DNA of 56,418 bases from contig CALABS010000049.1 of the NCBI GenBank assembly GCA_937887565.1, positions 1 through 56,418 of the forward strand, given 5' to 3'. Positions within the stretch are counted from its first letter, which is position 1, and each line of letters starts with the position of its first letter. Shown here one piece after another: positions 38,149 to 48,374 of this stretch. The notes under the pieces were generated by a model. That model made no database searches. It was not told the origin of the DNA and saw only the letters and a list, made by a program, of their open reading frames with translations. This stretch comes from an uncultured Rhodospirillaceae bacterium. Lineage in GTDB: Bacteria; Pseudomonadota; Alphaproteobacteria; Rhodospirillales; Magnetospirillaceae. The translations under genes and the position numbers were made by a program.

Positions 38149-39443
38149 CACGGCCTCTCCCGTTTCGCGACCTCACGCGCCACCTGTTCGAGCAGCCCCC
38201 GCTCCCCCGCCCGAAGCAGCGCTCGGCCGTACCGCTCGGGTTCCGGCAAACTCATTTCTGCACGATCAATCAGCCCCAGGCCAAGCGCGATGTCGCGGCG
38301 CTGGCTGACCGTCAGCTTCCAGAAGCGGAACACTAGGTTGCGCGTGCTCTCGTCGCTCATCGCAGCCTCCACATCCGCGTCAGCTTCCGCCATCGGATCA
38401 GGCGGGGCCGTCGTCGGCGCAGCAGCCACAGTAACGGGTGCGCGGGTCCGGCCGGGGATCGGGATACGATGACGAAACACCTCGTCGCGTTGGGATGTTT
38501 GCATAGGGCGGTACTGCTCAGGGTTCGCTTGCCACTGCAGAAGGTGCGCTTCGATCTCCAGGGCGCGGGCTGGCCCCTCGCCCACGACATCGACCTTGAT
38601 GAGATTGTAGGCGGGCTGCCAGCCGACCTCATTACGGTCTGGATTCACCGCCCCGGCGCTGAAGCGAATGTATCCGTCGTCCTTGGAGACCCGCTGACGA
38701 TGCTTGTGCCCGAACAGGTGGATGGCGGATCTGTTGCAGATTTTCTCTTCCACCTCATCTTGGTCGGAGAACCAGTCGGGCGGATGGTGGCTCATAACGA
38801 GGTTGACGACATCGTCGACCGGGTCGAGTCCGGTCTGGAGCGGGCTAAGATAGAGACTTTCGCGCGTGTCATTGCCACCACCGGCACCGGAGAGGAGCAC
38901 GGAGGTAAGCCCGTAGATGCGTAGGTGCGTGCCACCTTCGAGCGGCAGGTCCTGCTTCCAATAGAGGTGATCCGGTGCATAAACCTGGCAGCTGAAGAGC
39001 TTAGCGAAGTCGTTGTATGCCTCAAGCGGCTTCAGCAGCGCCCGGCCCGTTTCCGTATCCATGAACTGAGCGCGGAACTCACGCTCGCGGCGGTGGGGCT
39101 CCACCGCCATGATCGCCGATTGAGCGTTCCGAACCGCCGGAGACCGGATAATCACGCCACGGTCGACGTCGTGATTGCCAGGAATGACGAACACCCGCTC
39201 GAGCGGGCACCCGCACGCCCGCGCCAGTTCGTCGATCCATGCCTTGGCCGCCTCGTATTCCCGAGGATGCCCCTTGAATGCGATATCCCCGCCGATCAAG
39301 ATTGCCCCAACCGGGCCGAGATTATCGGCCCGGTTCCGCGCATCTTGGATCATGCGCGTACGGTAAGGCCGGTCCGGGTCCAGATCCGGGTTTACACAAT
39401 CTGGTTCGCGAAAGTGGATGTCCGAGATGTGGAGTAACAGCAT
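38148..39443 (-). CDS. Metallophosphoesterase with a GTPase-system adaptor tail
   Basis: 431 residues. Calcineurin-like phosphoesterase motifs are complete: D8-I-H10, GGD53, GNHD (89-92), MSHHPPDW and GHKHRQ. They bind two metal ions and predict cleavage of a phosphoester such as a nucleotide or nucleic acid. After a proline-rich linker (~330-350) the tail DESTRNLVFRFWKLTVSQRR looks like the GTPase-associated adaptor domain of the same systems. It is the first gene of the operon. The ATG at 39443 was chosen because it begins the phosphoesterase domain; the longer frame to 39575 adds unlikely sequence. It is the probable effector. Confidence 0.8.
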   Translation of the reverse strand: MLLLHISDIHFREPDCVNPDLDPDRPYRTRMIQDARNRADNLGPVGAILIGGDIAFKGHPREYEAAKAWIDELARACGCPLERVFVIPGNHDVDRGVIIRSPAVRNAQSAIMAVEPHRREREFRAQFMDTETGRALLKPLEAYNDFAKLFSCQVYAPDHLYWKQDLPLEGGTHLRIYGLTSVLLSGAGGGNDTRESLYLSPLQTGLDPVDDVVNLVMSHHPPDWFSDQDEVEEKICNRSAIHLFGHKHRQRVSKDDGYIRFSAGAVNPDRNEVGWQPAYNLIKVDVVGEGPARALEIEAHLLQWQANPEQYRPMQTSQRDEVFRHRIPIPGRTRAPVTVAAAPTTAPPDPMAEADADVEAAMSDESTRNLVFRFWKLTVSQRRDIALGLGLIDRAEMSLPEPERYGRALLRAGERGLLEQVAREVAKRERP

Positions 39444-39743
39444 TGGGCCACCATAGCAGGTAATGGGCAAAAAATGTAGTGGATCATGGCTGTAGCCCGC
39501 ATCGCAAACGTCCTGCGACTCATTGAAATCGGCGCCACCACCACGTTCGACCGAGCGCTGGTCGTACGCCTGCATGACACCGTGCCAAAAGGGAACAATT
39601 TAAATCCTTGATTGGATTGCTTGGGAGAAGCTGGCACTGATAGAAGCTCGGGTTCCGTGGCCAGAGGAACTTCCGCTTTTTGGCGCATTGCGGAGGATCA
39701 TCGATCTGGATGCCAGAAATGAGGGCGTTCCTGCAAAGCGATG

Positions 39744-42700
39744 TCAACGAACAGAGCGCGTCCAGACTTCAATCACCGGAAGCTCCCAGCTTTCAGTCCT
39801 GAGCTGATCATGCCAAGCCTCCGCGCAGTCCTTCCGATGCCGGCGAACCACGGCATGCACACGGGCCTGTTCAACCGCGGAGATCAGATAGGACCAATGC
39901 CGGCTGGCCGCCTCCGAAAGGCGCGCAATCACCGTGCCGTCAGCGCTCAGCACCGACACCCTATCCGTCGTTGAGCCTGCCGCCCGCAAGGTCACTGCGT
40001 CGCCCGGCCGCAGGGCCGCCATCACCCGGTGAACGGCCGCCGTTGCCGGCTGGCGGCCGGCAAAGTCGATGTGCAGGTCGCCGAGCCCGAGCACGGTGTG
40101 CTGGCGGCGGAGCACTCTCTGGTCGGCGCGCCCGGTGTCGGCGCAGGCAACATAGTCGACGCCATCGAGCAGCGGCAGATGCGGATTCCTCACATCCGCA
40201 CGGCGCATCAGGCACAACGTCTCACGCGCCCGCGTCATGCCGACGTAGAACAGCCGCCGCTCCTCCTCGCCGTCCGCGGCAGCCCTGTCCGATGACCGTC
40301 CGGCCCATCCCCCGTCGAGGAGGATGACGTGCCGGAACTCCAGCCCCTTTGCGCCGTGCAGCGTCCCGATGTGGATGCCGACGCCGGTCGAGCGCTCGCG
40401 GCGCAGTTGGGACAGCCCTTCATACAGGGCCTCGCGCACCGTTTCCGGTTCCGCCGCCCGCCCGGCGCTCGCCGTCGCCCAGCCGCCGAGCAGTTGCTCC
40501 ACCAGTCCCCACCAGGGTGAGGCCCCCAGCTCCTGGCGCTGAGCGGCCAACTGCGCCTCCAACCATGTCCCGTCGACCCGTGCGGTCGTCCGCTTCAGCC
40601 GGTCGAGGAAGGCCACCACCTCGCGCAGCCGGTGCAGGGGAAACCGGTCGGACGTCGTGTCGTAGGCGGGATCACAGGGAATGCCGGCGTGGTCGCACAG
40701 CGCATGGAACGGCGCCAGAACGTGGCGTTGACGCGCGAGCACGGCGAAGTCGCTCCACGACGTGCCGGAATGTCGAGCCCGCCGCTGCTCAATGACGTCC
40801 AACGCCGTACCGATCTGATGCGCGATGGTCTCCACCGCCAGGACCCGCACGGGTTCGCCCGCCGGGTCCTTGGCCCGCGCCCGGTCGATGCGGATGGGGT
40901 GCTCGGTCTTCATCCGGTCGGTGTTGTGCCGGATCAAGGTGTTCGACGCGGTGATCACGGCGGCGGTGGAGCGGTAGTTCTCCACCAGATGGTGGACCTC
41001 CGCCGTGTAGTCGGCCTGGTACCGGCGGATGAACGCGACGTCGGCGTGGCGGAAGCCGTACACCGCCTGGTCGTCGTCCCCGACGGCCATCAGCGCGATC
41101 CGCGCTTCGGCGTCCTTCTCCTGGCGGCCGGCGATGGCGGAGACGAGGTCGTACTGCTCCTCGTCGATGTCCTGGTATTCGTCGATCAGGATGTAGCGGT
41201 AGCGCGCCAGCAGCCGTTCCCGCACGTCCTCGGCGTCGAGGCCGGGAAAGGCGCTTTCCCCGCGCAGAAGTGCCGTGGCATCGCCGATCACCCCGGAGAA
41301 GGGATCGGCGGGCGCGCTGTCCGGCCGGTGCTCCAGGCGCTCGGCAATGCTCGCCCCAACCAGACGCATGGCCAGCGCGTGATAGGTGTAGGCGTCGATC
41401 CAGCCGGCCTCGTCGCCGATCAGGGCGCGCAGCCGGCGGCGGATCGACAGTGCGGCCGCGTGGTTGTAGCACAGCACCAGGATCGCCTGCGCCGGTACCC
41501 GCAGCACCCGCATCAGGTAGGCGCAACGGTGGACGATGACGCGGGTCTTCCCCGACCCCGGTCAGGCCAGGACCAGCAGGTTGCGCCCGACCGGCGCGGT
41601 CACGATCGCCTGCTGCGCCGGATTGGCGAGGTCGGTGACGATGCGGGCGTAGCTGTCCGCCGACACCGGGCGGGCCAGTTCGGCGCGCCGGCCCGGAAAG
41701 TGGCGGGCGAGCAGCCGGTCCTCCGGCAGGGCGAAGTAATCGGCGGCGAAGGCCGCCGCCCGTTCGGGGCTGGTGAGCCCCAGACGGGCGTATTCGCCCA
41801 TGGCGTGGATCTGGAAGGTGCGGCCGGCGTAATGGCGGGCCAGCGGTTCATGGTCGTCGTTGGTGTAGCGTCGCCCCCGCGCCGCCTCCGGCAGCCGCAA
41901 GCTCAGACCCTGGCGGAACACCGACAGGCCACCTTGCAGCAGGATCACCTTCCAGTCGTGCAGCATCAGCAGGGCCGCCTGGACCGCGGCGATCGGATCG
42001 GACACCTCGGTGGCCAGCGTCAGGTCACCGGTCACCGCCTGGGCCAACTCCTCGATGGCGAAGGGCACCACCGTCTTGCCCGCGCCGTCCGCGGCCCGGC
42101 CGGTCGCCAGCAGACGGTCGAGCACCAGTGAGGCGACCGCTTCCTGCCGGCGCAGGCTATCCTCCAGGCCCTGCCACGTTCCCGACAGCTTCAGGCTGTA
42201 CCGCCAGCGTGCCACCGTGGCGAGACGCAGGCGTGCGCTGCCCCCACGGTTGGTGTCGGACAGGGTTTTCAGCAGCCGCAGAACCACTTCGGGCTGGCAC
42301 TCGGCACAGCCCCGGTCACGCAGCCGCTGGGTGGCCGCCGTCAGCGACAGGCACAGCTCCTCCCCATCCGGCGCCTCCTCCCGCAGCGTCGCCAGCAGGG
42401 TGCGGGCCGCCGCGGAGAACTGCGCCAGGACACGGCGCGAGGCGTTGACGCCCGACGGCCGCACCTGTGCGGTCAGCACGGTCCCGCTCTCGATCAGGCC
42501 GTGGCCGGCCATCGCGGTCAGCACCGTCAGCACCTTGGCGGTCGCCTCCTGCGGCGGGCCGGCGGTGTCGGCCGCCAGGGGATCGAGAGCGGCCAGCGTG
42601 TCGACGGTCAGCGGGTGCTCTTCGCTGGGATCGGCGGCGACCGCCACCAGCGTGCGGAAGATGGCCATCCACTGCGCCACCGTCGCCGCGGGCAGACCCA

Positions 42701-44931
42701 GACGCCCGATGGCGGTGCGCGCCTGCTCCAGCGACAGCGGCTTGGGCCGCGCGGTGATGACGGAGGTCCGGTTCTCGGACCGGATGACCAGCCCGGCGCG
42801 CTCCAGCCAGGACAGCGCCGTCTTCACCTTGGTGTCGGCGTCCGAATCGTCGGCCGCGAAGCCGAGGTCGAGTTCCGGATCGGCCACCAGTTCGCCGGCG
42901 GTGGCCACCACCTCGTCCTTCCCCAACCGCTGCGACAGCCGCCGCACGCCCCGCAGGATCTGTCCGATGTCACGCCGCCGCAGCTCCGACCGGGCGGCGA
43001 GGCGAAACTGGTCCTCCAGATCGTCGGGATCGAACAGCAGCACGCAGGTCGCCGACAGCCCGTCCCGCCCGGCGCGTCCGGCCTCCTGCGTGTACGCTTC
43101 CAGGGAGCCGGGCACATCGGCGTGCACCACCAGCCGCACGCTGTCCTTGTCGATGCCCATCCCGAAGGCGTTGGTGGCGCACACCACGGGAAGGGAGCCG
43201 CCGATGAAGCCGGCCAGGACCTCCGCCTTGTCGGCGGCCTTCATGCCGGCATGGAAGGCGGCGGCCGGCCAGCCGTATCCGGTCAGCGCGTCCCGCAACT
43301 CCTGGGTGCCGCGCCGGGTGGCGGCGTAGACCACGGCGCAGGCCGACGCTCCGCCCTGCCGGACATGCTGCTCTCGACGGCGAAGGTCAGGTTGGAGCGC
43401 TCGGCGCCCCCGGCATACAGGTCGAGTTCCTGCCCGAGCCGGTCACGGATGTGGCTGCGGATCTCCTCGACGACCTCGTGCTTGGCGGTGGCGGTCAGGC
43501 AGGTGACGGGTGGCGGCGGCGTGCACTGGCGTTCGGCCAGTTCGGCGATGAAGCGCGCGGTGTAGAGATAATCGGGGCGGAAGTCATGGCCCCACTTGGA
43601 CAGGCAGTGCGCCTCGTCGAACACCCAGGCGCCGATCTCCCGCTGCTCGATGGTGCGGACGACCGACGGGTTGCGCAGCTGTTCGGGGGACACATAGAGG
43701 AGGGCGACGTCGCCCTGGCGCACCCGGTCCATCACCGCTCCCCGCTCCGGCAGGGTGAGCGCTCCGTAGAGCGCGGCCGCCGCCGCCAGCCGGCCGGTCT
43801 TGCTGCGGAAATTGTCCACCTGGTCCTTCATCAGCGCCTGCAGTGGCAACACCACCACGGTCAGGGCTCCGGTGCGCTGGTGGCGGGCCAGGGCCGGCAC
43901 CTGGAAGCACAGCGACTTGCCGCCGCCGGTGGGCAGCACCGCCAGCGCCGGCCGCCCGGCGAGGCCGGCCTCGACGATGCGTTGTTGCAGGCTCCCGCCG
44001 TCGGGCGCGGCCGGCCTGGGCCGGAAGGCGTCGAACCCGAAGCTTTCCCGCAGCCAATGCGTCGCGCTGAAGGCGGTGCGGCACCACGCGCACGCGGGAT
44101 CATCGCACGGTGTGTCGCGCAGGTCGCGCAGCAGCGGCCCGACCGCCGGGTGCTGATGACGCACCCAGGCCGGCAGCACCGAGGCGCCGCCCGCCACGCC
44201 GAGCCACGCCAGCGCGTGGGCGAAGGCGAGGCGCGCTGCGGGCGGTTCCAGCCCAGCCGCAGCGAGGCGGGCGGACGCGGTCGTGCAGACGCGCCCCGCC
44301 ACGCACCGCATCCACAGCGTGAGAGCCGCAGACGCCGTCGGCGGCACGGCTCGCCGCACAGGCCGAGCAGGTCGGCCATGCCGCTCTGCCCCGGACCGGA
44401 CAGCGCGAAGCGATGGAACGCGGCAGCGTCCGGTGTCTGCCGCGCCAGCCGGGCGAAGGCGTCGATCTCGTCGCGCAGCACCGCCCGGCACAGCCGGGCG
44501 TCGGCGACCGGATCGTTCACCGCATCCTTCTCGAGCTTGTAGCCCTTGATCAGCCGGTGATAGGGGTTGGCCGGGAAGGCCAGCGGTGAGAGCACCAGTG
44601 TGTCCACCACCGGCAACGTCCATGCGGCCAGTCCCGGCAACGCGTCGCGCAAGATCGGCAGGTCGTGCGCCAGGATGTTGTGGCCGGCGATGCGCTCGGC
44701 GCCGCGGACGAATCCGTCCAGTCCAGCGGAGGCGAAGGACCTGGAACCACGCTTCTCCCATCGGAAGATCCGGTCGTCCAGCACCGCACCGACCGCATTC
44801 AGGCGCCCGCCACGGTCGGCTTCGACGTCGATGAACAGCGTCTTTGCCAGATAGGTGTCCGCGCTCGCGTCGGTCAGCGGGGCGCGGGATTGCCGTTTCC
44901 TGAGGAGCGCATCGAGGGCTTGGGACAGCAA
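39744..44931 (-). pseudogene. DEDD exonuclease-RecQ-UvrD fusion helicase gene, broken
   Basis: A single gene of about 1,730 codons read in several frames. The N-terminus is a DEDD 3'-5' exonuclease (LFIDVEADRGG, HNILAHDLPIL, DPVADARLC). Next is a RecQ helicase with Walker A LPTGGGKS, DEAHCLSKWG, and ATNAFGMGIDK with YTQEAGRAGRDG. The C-terminus is a UvrD-like helicase (VGDDDQAVYGFRHAD, GTLHGAKGLEF, YVGMTRA). Breaks: a frameshift near 44,340, a one-base loss near 43,365, and a TGA near 41,562 exactly at the first glycine of the UvrD Walker A (A-stop-PGSGKT). The start is uncertain; TTG 44931 is the only start after an in-frame stop. At least the full product cannot be made. Confidence 0.85.
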
Positions 44932-45042
44932 GGAGGAAGTTCACTTCAAAGGCGATGCAACCATCGCGAAAACTTCTACAGCGTGCGGATGCACAACCAC
45001 AACGACGTTTTCCGCTTTGTCTTTTCGGCGGCGATCCGGATA

Positions 45043-45073
45043 CCCGGAATGACGGATTTACGGGAAACCGGCG
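45043..45073 (-). repeat. Right 31-bp imperfect inverted repeat of the island
   Basis: Inverted partner of 28774-28804 (25 of 31 positions). It lies ~110 bases beyond the 5' end of the broken helicase gene, at the outer edge of the island. Confidence 0.55.
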
Positions 45074-45211
45074 GCCCGCGAAAGCGAACCGTCGGATCGT
45101 GCCTCAGGGCGTGATCCGTGTGGGCAATGGCACCGGTGGCGACCGGGGCGATCCGACCGGCCGGTAGGTCCGACGGGGCGACGGCGGGAATGGGCGCGCG
45201 TTTGGCGCGCC

Positions 45212-45481
45212 TCAATTCCCCCCATGGTTCAGCCCCGCCGATGGCTCGGTGCCTTTGCGCAGGCGGACGCCGACACCTTCGCCATTGCTGGGGATGAAGA
45301 TGACGCCGGCCGCCTCGAGCGCGTCCTTCAGCGCCCGCAGAATGGCCGGTATGGGGGTACGCCCGCCTTTCTCGAAATGCGTGATGGTGCGCAGGCTCAC
45401 GCCGCTCGCCTCGGCGAGCTGCTGCTGGGTCATGTTCACCAGACCGCGGGCGGCGCGGCATTGGGCGGGCGTCAGGTTCAT
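45212..45481 (-). CDS. XRE-family transcriptional regulator
   Basis: 89 residues. A Cro/CI-type helix-turn-helix is clear: AARGLVNMTQQQLAEASGVS followed by RTITHFEKGGRTP. The C-terminal tail AGVIFIPSNGEGVGVRLRKG is typical of small plasmid regulators. The start at 45481 begins the usual MNLTPAQCRAARG sequence. An inverted-repeat region lies ~50 bases upstream, probably its own operator. Confidence 0.85.
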   Translation of the reverse strand: MNLTPAQCRAARGLVNMTQQQLAEASGVSLRTITHFEKGGRTPIPAILRALKDALEAAGVIFIPSNGEGVGVRLRKGTEPSAGLNHGGN

Positions 45482-45526
45482 GTCCCGGATGGTAGGCGGG
45501 TACGCAGAAAGCGCAAGGAGACGGAA

Positions 45527-45575
45527 AATGCGCTTGCGCTCTATGCGCATAAGTGCGAAAAATGCGCACTCATCT
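45527..45575 (-). promoter_or_regulatory. Operator-like repeats upstream of the XRE gene
   Basis: A cluster of related half-sites: TGCGC...GCGCA units including GTGCGAAAAATGCGCAC and ATGCGCAT. The spacing and position suggest autoregulation by the XRE protein. Confidence 0.45.
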
Positions 45576-45703
45576 GAACCGTCAGGAGCTCGGCTTCGCG
45601 TGGGTATGCTCCTGGTGTCCTGGCCGACGGGCCCAAACCCCCATGCGAGTCGGTCGCTGAAGCGACGTTGACTGACCCAGCCGGAAGGGAGGGGACCGTG
45701 ATC

Positions 45704-46345
45704 ATGCCACGGGAGACACGCACGCCAAGAGCGAGGACCAGCAAAGCATCACGTCGCGCCGCCTTGTCCGCGGCGATCCGGATGCTGAACGCCACCCCGG
45801 ACGGGAATGATGCGGAGCCCCTCCTCGGTCTCTGGAGGGAATGGCGGGCTGCCTTTCCCCTGTCGGAGCATCTCTGCCGCGAGGCGCAACGGCTGGAACG
45901 TCACCTGATCGGCCGCATCGGCTTGCCGGCCGTCGAGATCCCGATGAGCGATCCCGAACGGCCGATGGTCCGGGCAACGGATCCGCGCCAGATCGACCGG
46001 GTGCTGGGCACGGCCCCGGCGACATTGGCGCAACGCCGCCGCCTGAAACGCGCTCTGGGGGCGGCGCGTGCCCGTTGGAACGCCGAAGCCGCCGCCTGTG
46101 GGCTCACGGAGGCCATCCGGTCGGAGGTTGCCGCTGATCGCCGCGTCGATGAGCTGCTGCGCATTGCTGCCGTGACGCCGGCCCACTCGCTGATGGGCGC
46201 GATTGCCAAGCTCGTTGTCATCGAGCAATGGGGAGAGCGGGAACCGGAGGGCGACGACCTTCCCTGGCCGTTTCTGCGCAGCGTGCTGTCCGACCTCGTC
46301 ACCCTGGCGGCGGGGGAGCAGGAGCGTCCGACGCTGTCCGGCTGA
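45704..46345 (+). CDS. Hypothetical mobile-element protein
   Basis: 213 residues, divergent from the XRE gene. AREEMATRIX-like repeats are absent; the protein is helical and rich in Arg, Ala and Leu, with LLGLWREWRAAFPLSEHLC and AHSLMGAIAKLVVIEQWG as the most characteristic parts. The latter resembles proteins found in phage and plasmid accessory regions of Azospirillum-like bacteria, but no function is known. GGAGGGG lies 9 bases before ATG 45704; GTG 45698 is an alternative start. Confidence 0.55.
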   Translation: MPRETRTPRARTSKASRRAALSAAIRMLNATPDGNDAEPLLGLWREWRAAFPLSEHLCREAQRLERHLIGRIGLPAVEIPMSDPERPMVRATDPRQIDRVLGTAPATLAQRRRLKRALGAARARWNAEAAACGLTEAIRSEVAADRRVDELLRIAAVTPAHSLMGAIAKLVVIEQWGEREPEGDDLPWPFLRSVLSDLVTLAAGEQERPTLSG

Positions 46346-46690
46346 GCCGGTCGTCGACCCTTTTCCTGAATTGCGGCAAAACACCCGTGGCGCCATCTGG
46401 ACACACGCTCCGTTTCCTTCCGGACGGATGGTGCGTCTGTCGGGTCGCGCCCTGTCGGTCCTGTGCACCGATGATGGCGTCCGTCGGCCGAGGCGCGGGC
46501 GCCTTTCCCTACCCGGTTGCCCCCGCGGCGGCGGAAAGGCCGTGGGCGTTGAGCAAGGCGTTGACCGGCGTGCATCCGCCGGCGTAACCAGGGGGGCGTG
46601 CGCAGCGGGCCTCTCATGTCCACCGGGCCTGCCGCCTTCTCCACCTCACGGCTTTCGCAGGAACGCATCGTTTGCGGGAGGGAGGCAGGG
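46346..46690 (+). other. Gap with a direct-repeat copy before the flavin reductase
   Basis: No convincing gene. It holds one copy (about 46458-46493) of a ~36-base sequence that recurs at 47262-47297, on the other side of the flavin reductase gene (core GGCGTCCGTCGGCCGA). The last bases GGGAGGGAGG form a strong ribosome site for the reductase TTG start. Confidence 0.4.
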
Positions 46691-47233
46691 TTGGAAGAGC
46701 TGCCGGTCGGCAAGGCGTTCACGCTGATCGAGCCGGGGCCGGTCGTCCTGGTGACGACGAGCGACGGCCGCACGGACAACGTGATGACCATCTCCTGGAC
46801 GATGGTGCTGGATTTCACAGCGAAATTCGCCATCACCACTGGAGCCTGGAACCACTCCTACGCCGCGCTCACCAGGACGAAGGAGTGCGTGATCGCGATC
46901 CCCACGGTGGATCTCCTCGACACCGTCGTCGGGGTGGGAACCTGCTCGGGGACGGACACGGACAAGTTTGAGAGGTTCGGGCTGACCCGTGTGAAGGCGC
47001 AGCACGTCCGGGCGCCGCTCATCGCCGAGTGCCTCGCCAACATCGAATGCCGCGTCGTCGACATCATCGGGCATCACGACATCGTCGTGCTCCAGGGCGT
47101 GGCCGCCCATGTCGACGACAGCCGTAAGGAGAAGAGGCTGATCCATGCCGTCGGCGACGGCACGTTCGTGGCGGACGGCCGGCGTTTCAACCGGAGAGAG
47201 GCGATGCGGTCCAAGCTCCCGGACGGCGTGTAG
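46691..47233 (+). CDS. Flavin reductase-family (FMN-binding split-barrel) protein
   Basis: 180 residues. ELPVGKAFTLIEPGPVVLV and NVMTISWTMVLDFTAKFA match flavin reductase-like split-barrel proteins that bind FMN. The start is a TTG at 46691 because GGGAGGGAGG precedes it by five bases and the family N-terminus begins there; ATG 46616 is an in-frame alternative. It stands alone between regulators, flanked by short direct repeats, and looks like transferred metabolic cargo. Confidence 0.78.
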   Translation: MEELPVGKAFTLIEPGPVVLVTTSDGRTDNVMTISWTMVLDFTAKFAITTGAWNHSYAALTRTKECVIAIPTVDLLDTVVGVGTCSGTDTDKFERFGLTRVKAQHVRAPLIAECLANIECRVVDIIGHHDIVVLQGVAAHVDDSRKEKRLIHAVGDGTFVADGRRFNRREAMRSKLPDGV

Positions 47234-47720
47234 GCCTACCGGCGGGTCCGGTCCATGCCCATCCTGTGCCGCGGATGCTGGCGTCCGTCGGCCGAAGGCA
47301 GTGCCGCGGAAAGGGGCATCTTCACAAATGCGCGCCCTGCGGACGTTCCCATATGATGGTGCAAAGCCGCCGCTCCCGTTGTCCACCGAAGGGTAACCGG
47401 GGTCCTTCGTGAGCGAGGCGATATGGCGCCCGCGCGAGCAAGCCCGCGCGCCGGGCTCTCGTGAATCGAGCCTCCTGCGGAGTCTCGAACCTGACGGTCC
47501 TCGATCCCTGGCGCATCTCCCGCGACGTGCCTTCCTCCTGCAAGGGTGGCGGCGGCAGGAACCGGTTCTCCGGACGCAGGGTGATTCCAACCGCAGCGGG
47601 AACGTCAGGGGCCCCCGACGACGATCATCACCGTCAATCCTTGGCGCTTTCCCGTGGCGATCACCGGCCGCCGGCCGTCTCCCGTGCCAGGAAGTTTCAA
47701 CTCCTGATCGCCGCAGTGGT
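47234..47720. other. Gene-free stretch
   Basis: No gene recognised on either strand. It contains the second ~36-base direct repeat copy at 47262-47297 and the 3' region of the convergent small XRE gene. Confidence 0.4.
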
Positions 47721-47921
47721 TCATGGGGCTTCGTCGCTGTCCATGCGGACGCCCGCGGCTTCGAAGGCCCGCCGGAGGCTGCCCGGCACGTAGCCCCGCG
47801 ACGAGCCCCTGCCGAGTTCGAAGGCGCGCACCGCCGACACCGACAGCGTCGCTTTCTCGGCGAGAGCCTCCTGCGACCATCCCAGCTCACGCCGGAAGAG
47901 CCGGCACCGCTCCGGGGTCAT
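47721..47921 (-). CDS. Small XRE-type DNA-binding protein
   Basis: 66 residues: TPERCRLFRRELGWSQEALA and KATLSVSAVRAFELGRGSSR are a Cro/CI helix-turn-helix; the tail RRAFEAAGVRMDSDEAP is the typical end of single-domain plasmid regulators. GGAG precedes the ATG by eight bases. It is the second such regulator within 2.5 kb and may control the nearby gap promoter. Confidence 0.75.
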   Translation of the reverse strand: MTPERCRLFRRELGWSQEALAEKATLSVSAVRAFELGRGSSRGYVPGSLRRAFEAAGVRMDSDEAP

Positions 47922-48175
47922 GCATCCATCTCCGCCCAACCGCTCCATCGGGCGACGCTATCACGGCGGGTGGGAGCTGTTGATGGTCCTTCTCCCGGAC
48001 CGAGGCCATGTGACTGGGAAACGCGGCTATTTCCGGCACGGTTGCATCCGGCATTGCACTGCGGCGCCGTGAGCGGTGTTGTCTCCGGCTGAACGGCTCG
48101 CGGCTCGACCACGGCGGCCTTTCCTGCTGGCGACCCTGACGCCGGGTGTGGCTGCGGAGCAGCCCGACCTCGATC

Positions 48176-48374
48176 CCGCAACGGCCGGGGGCCGGCCTTC
48201 TTCCCCGCCGTGCTCGGCTGCGCCTGTGCGCGGCTTCCTCGCGAGGCAAGAAGCCCGGCCCCTGGCCGTCCTCCGCTGCGCTGCGGCCCTTGCGGGTGCG
48301 GGCCGGTCGCCCGGCGCCCTTGTGATCGCCATCAAGGCCGCGGTGGTCGCGGTCGAACCCCGCAGGAGAGGATC
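48176..48374 (+). promoter_or_regulatory. Structured leader, copy 2 (upstream of the DUF736 gene)
   Basis: Homologous to 27614-27807 with the same block order. CTTCTT near 48197 pairs with AAGAAG near 48248; compared with copy 1, one T-A pair has become C-G, a compensatory change. GGCCG near 48263 pairs with CGGCC near 48283. It runs to the DUF736 ribosome site (AGGAGAGG). Upstream, 47922-48175 holds no gene I can support. Confidence 0.55.

Noticed and set aside
45191..45211. Hairpin at the end of the XRE gene as a rho-independent terminator
   Set aside because: The stem is good but no T-run follows on the transcribed strand.
47409..48092. A 227-codon plus-strand frame across the small XRE gene and leader
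   Set aside because: Arg/Pro-rich composition without motifs; it overlaps the convincing minus-strand XRE gene.
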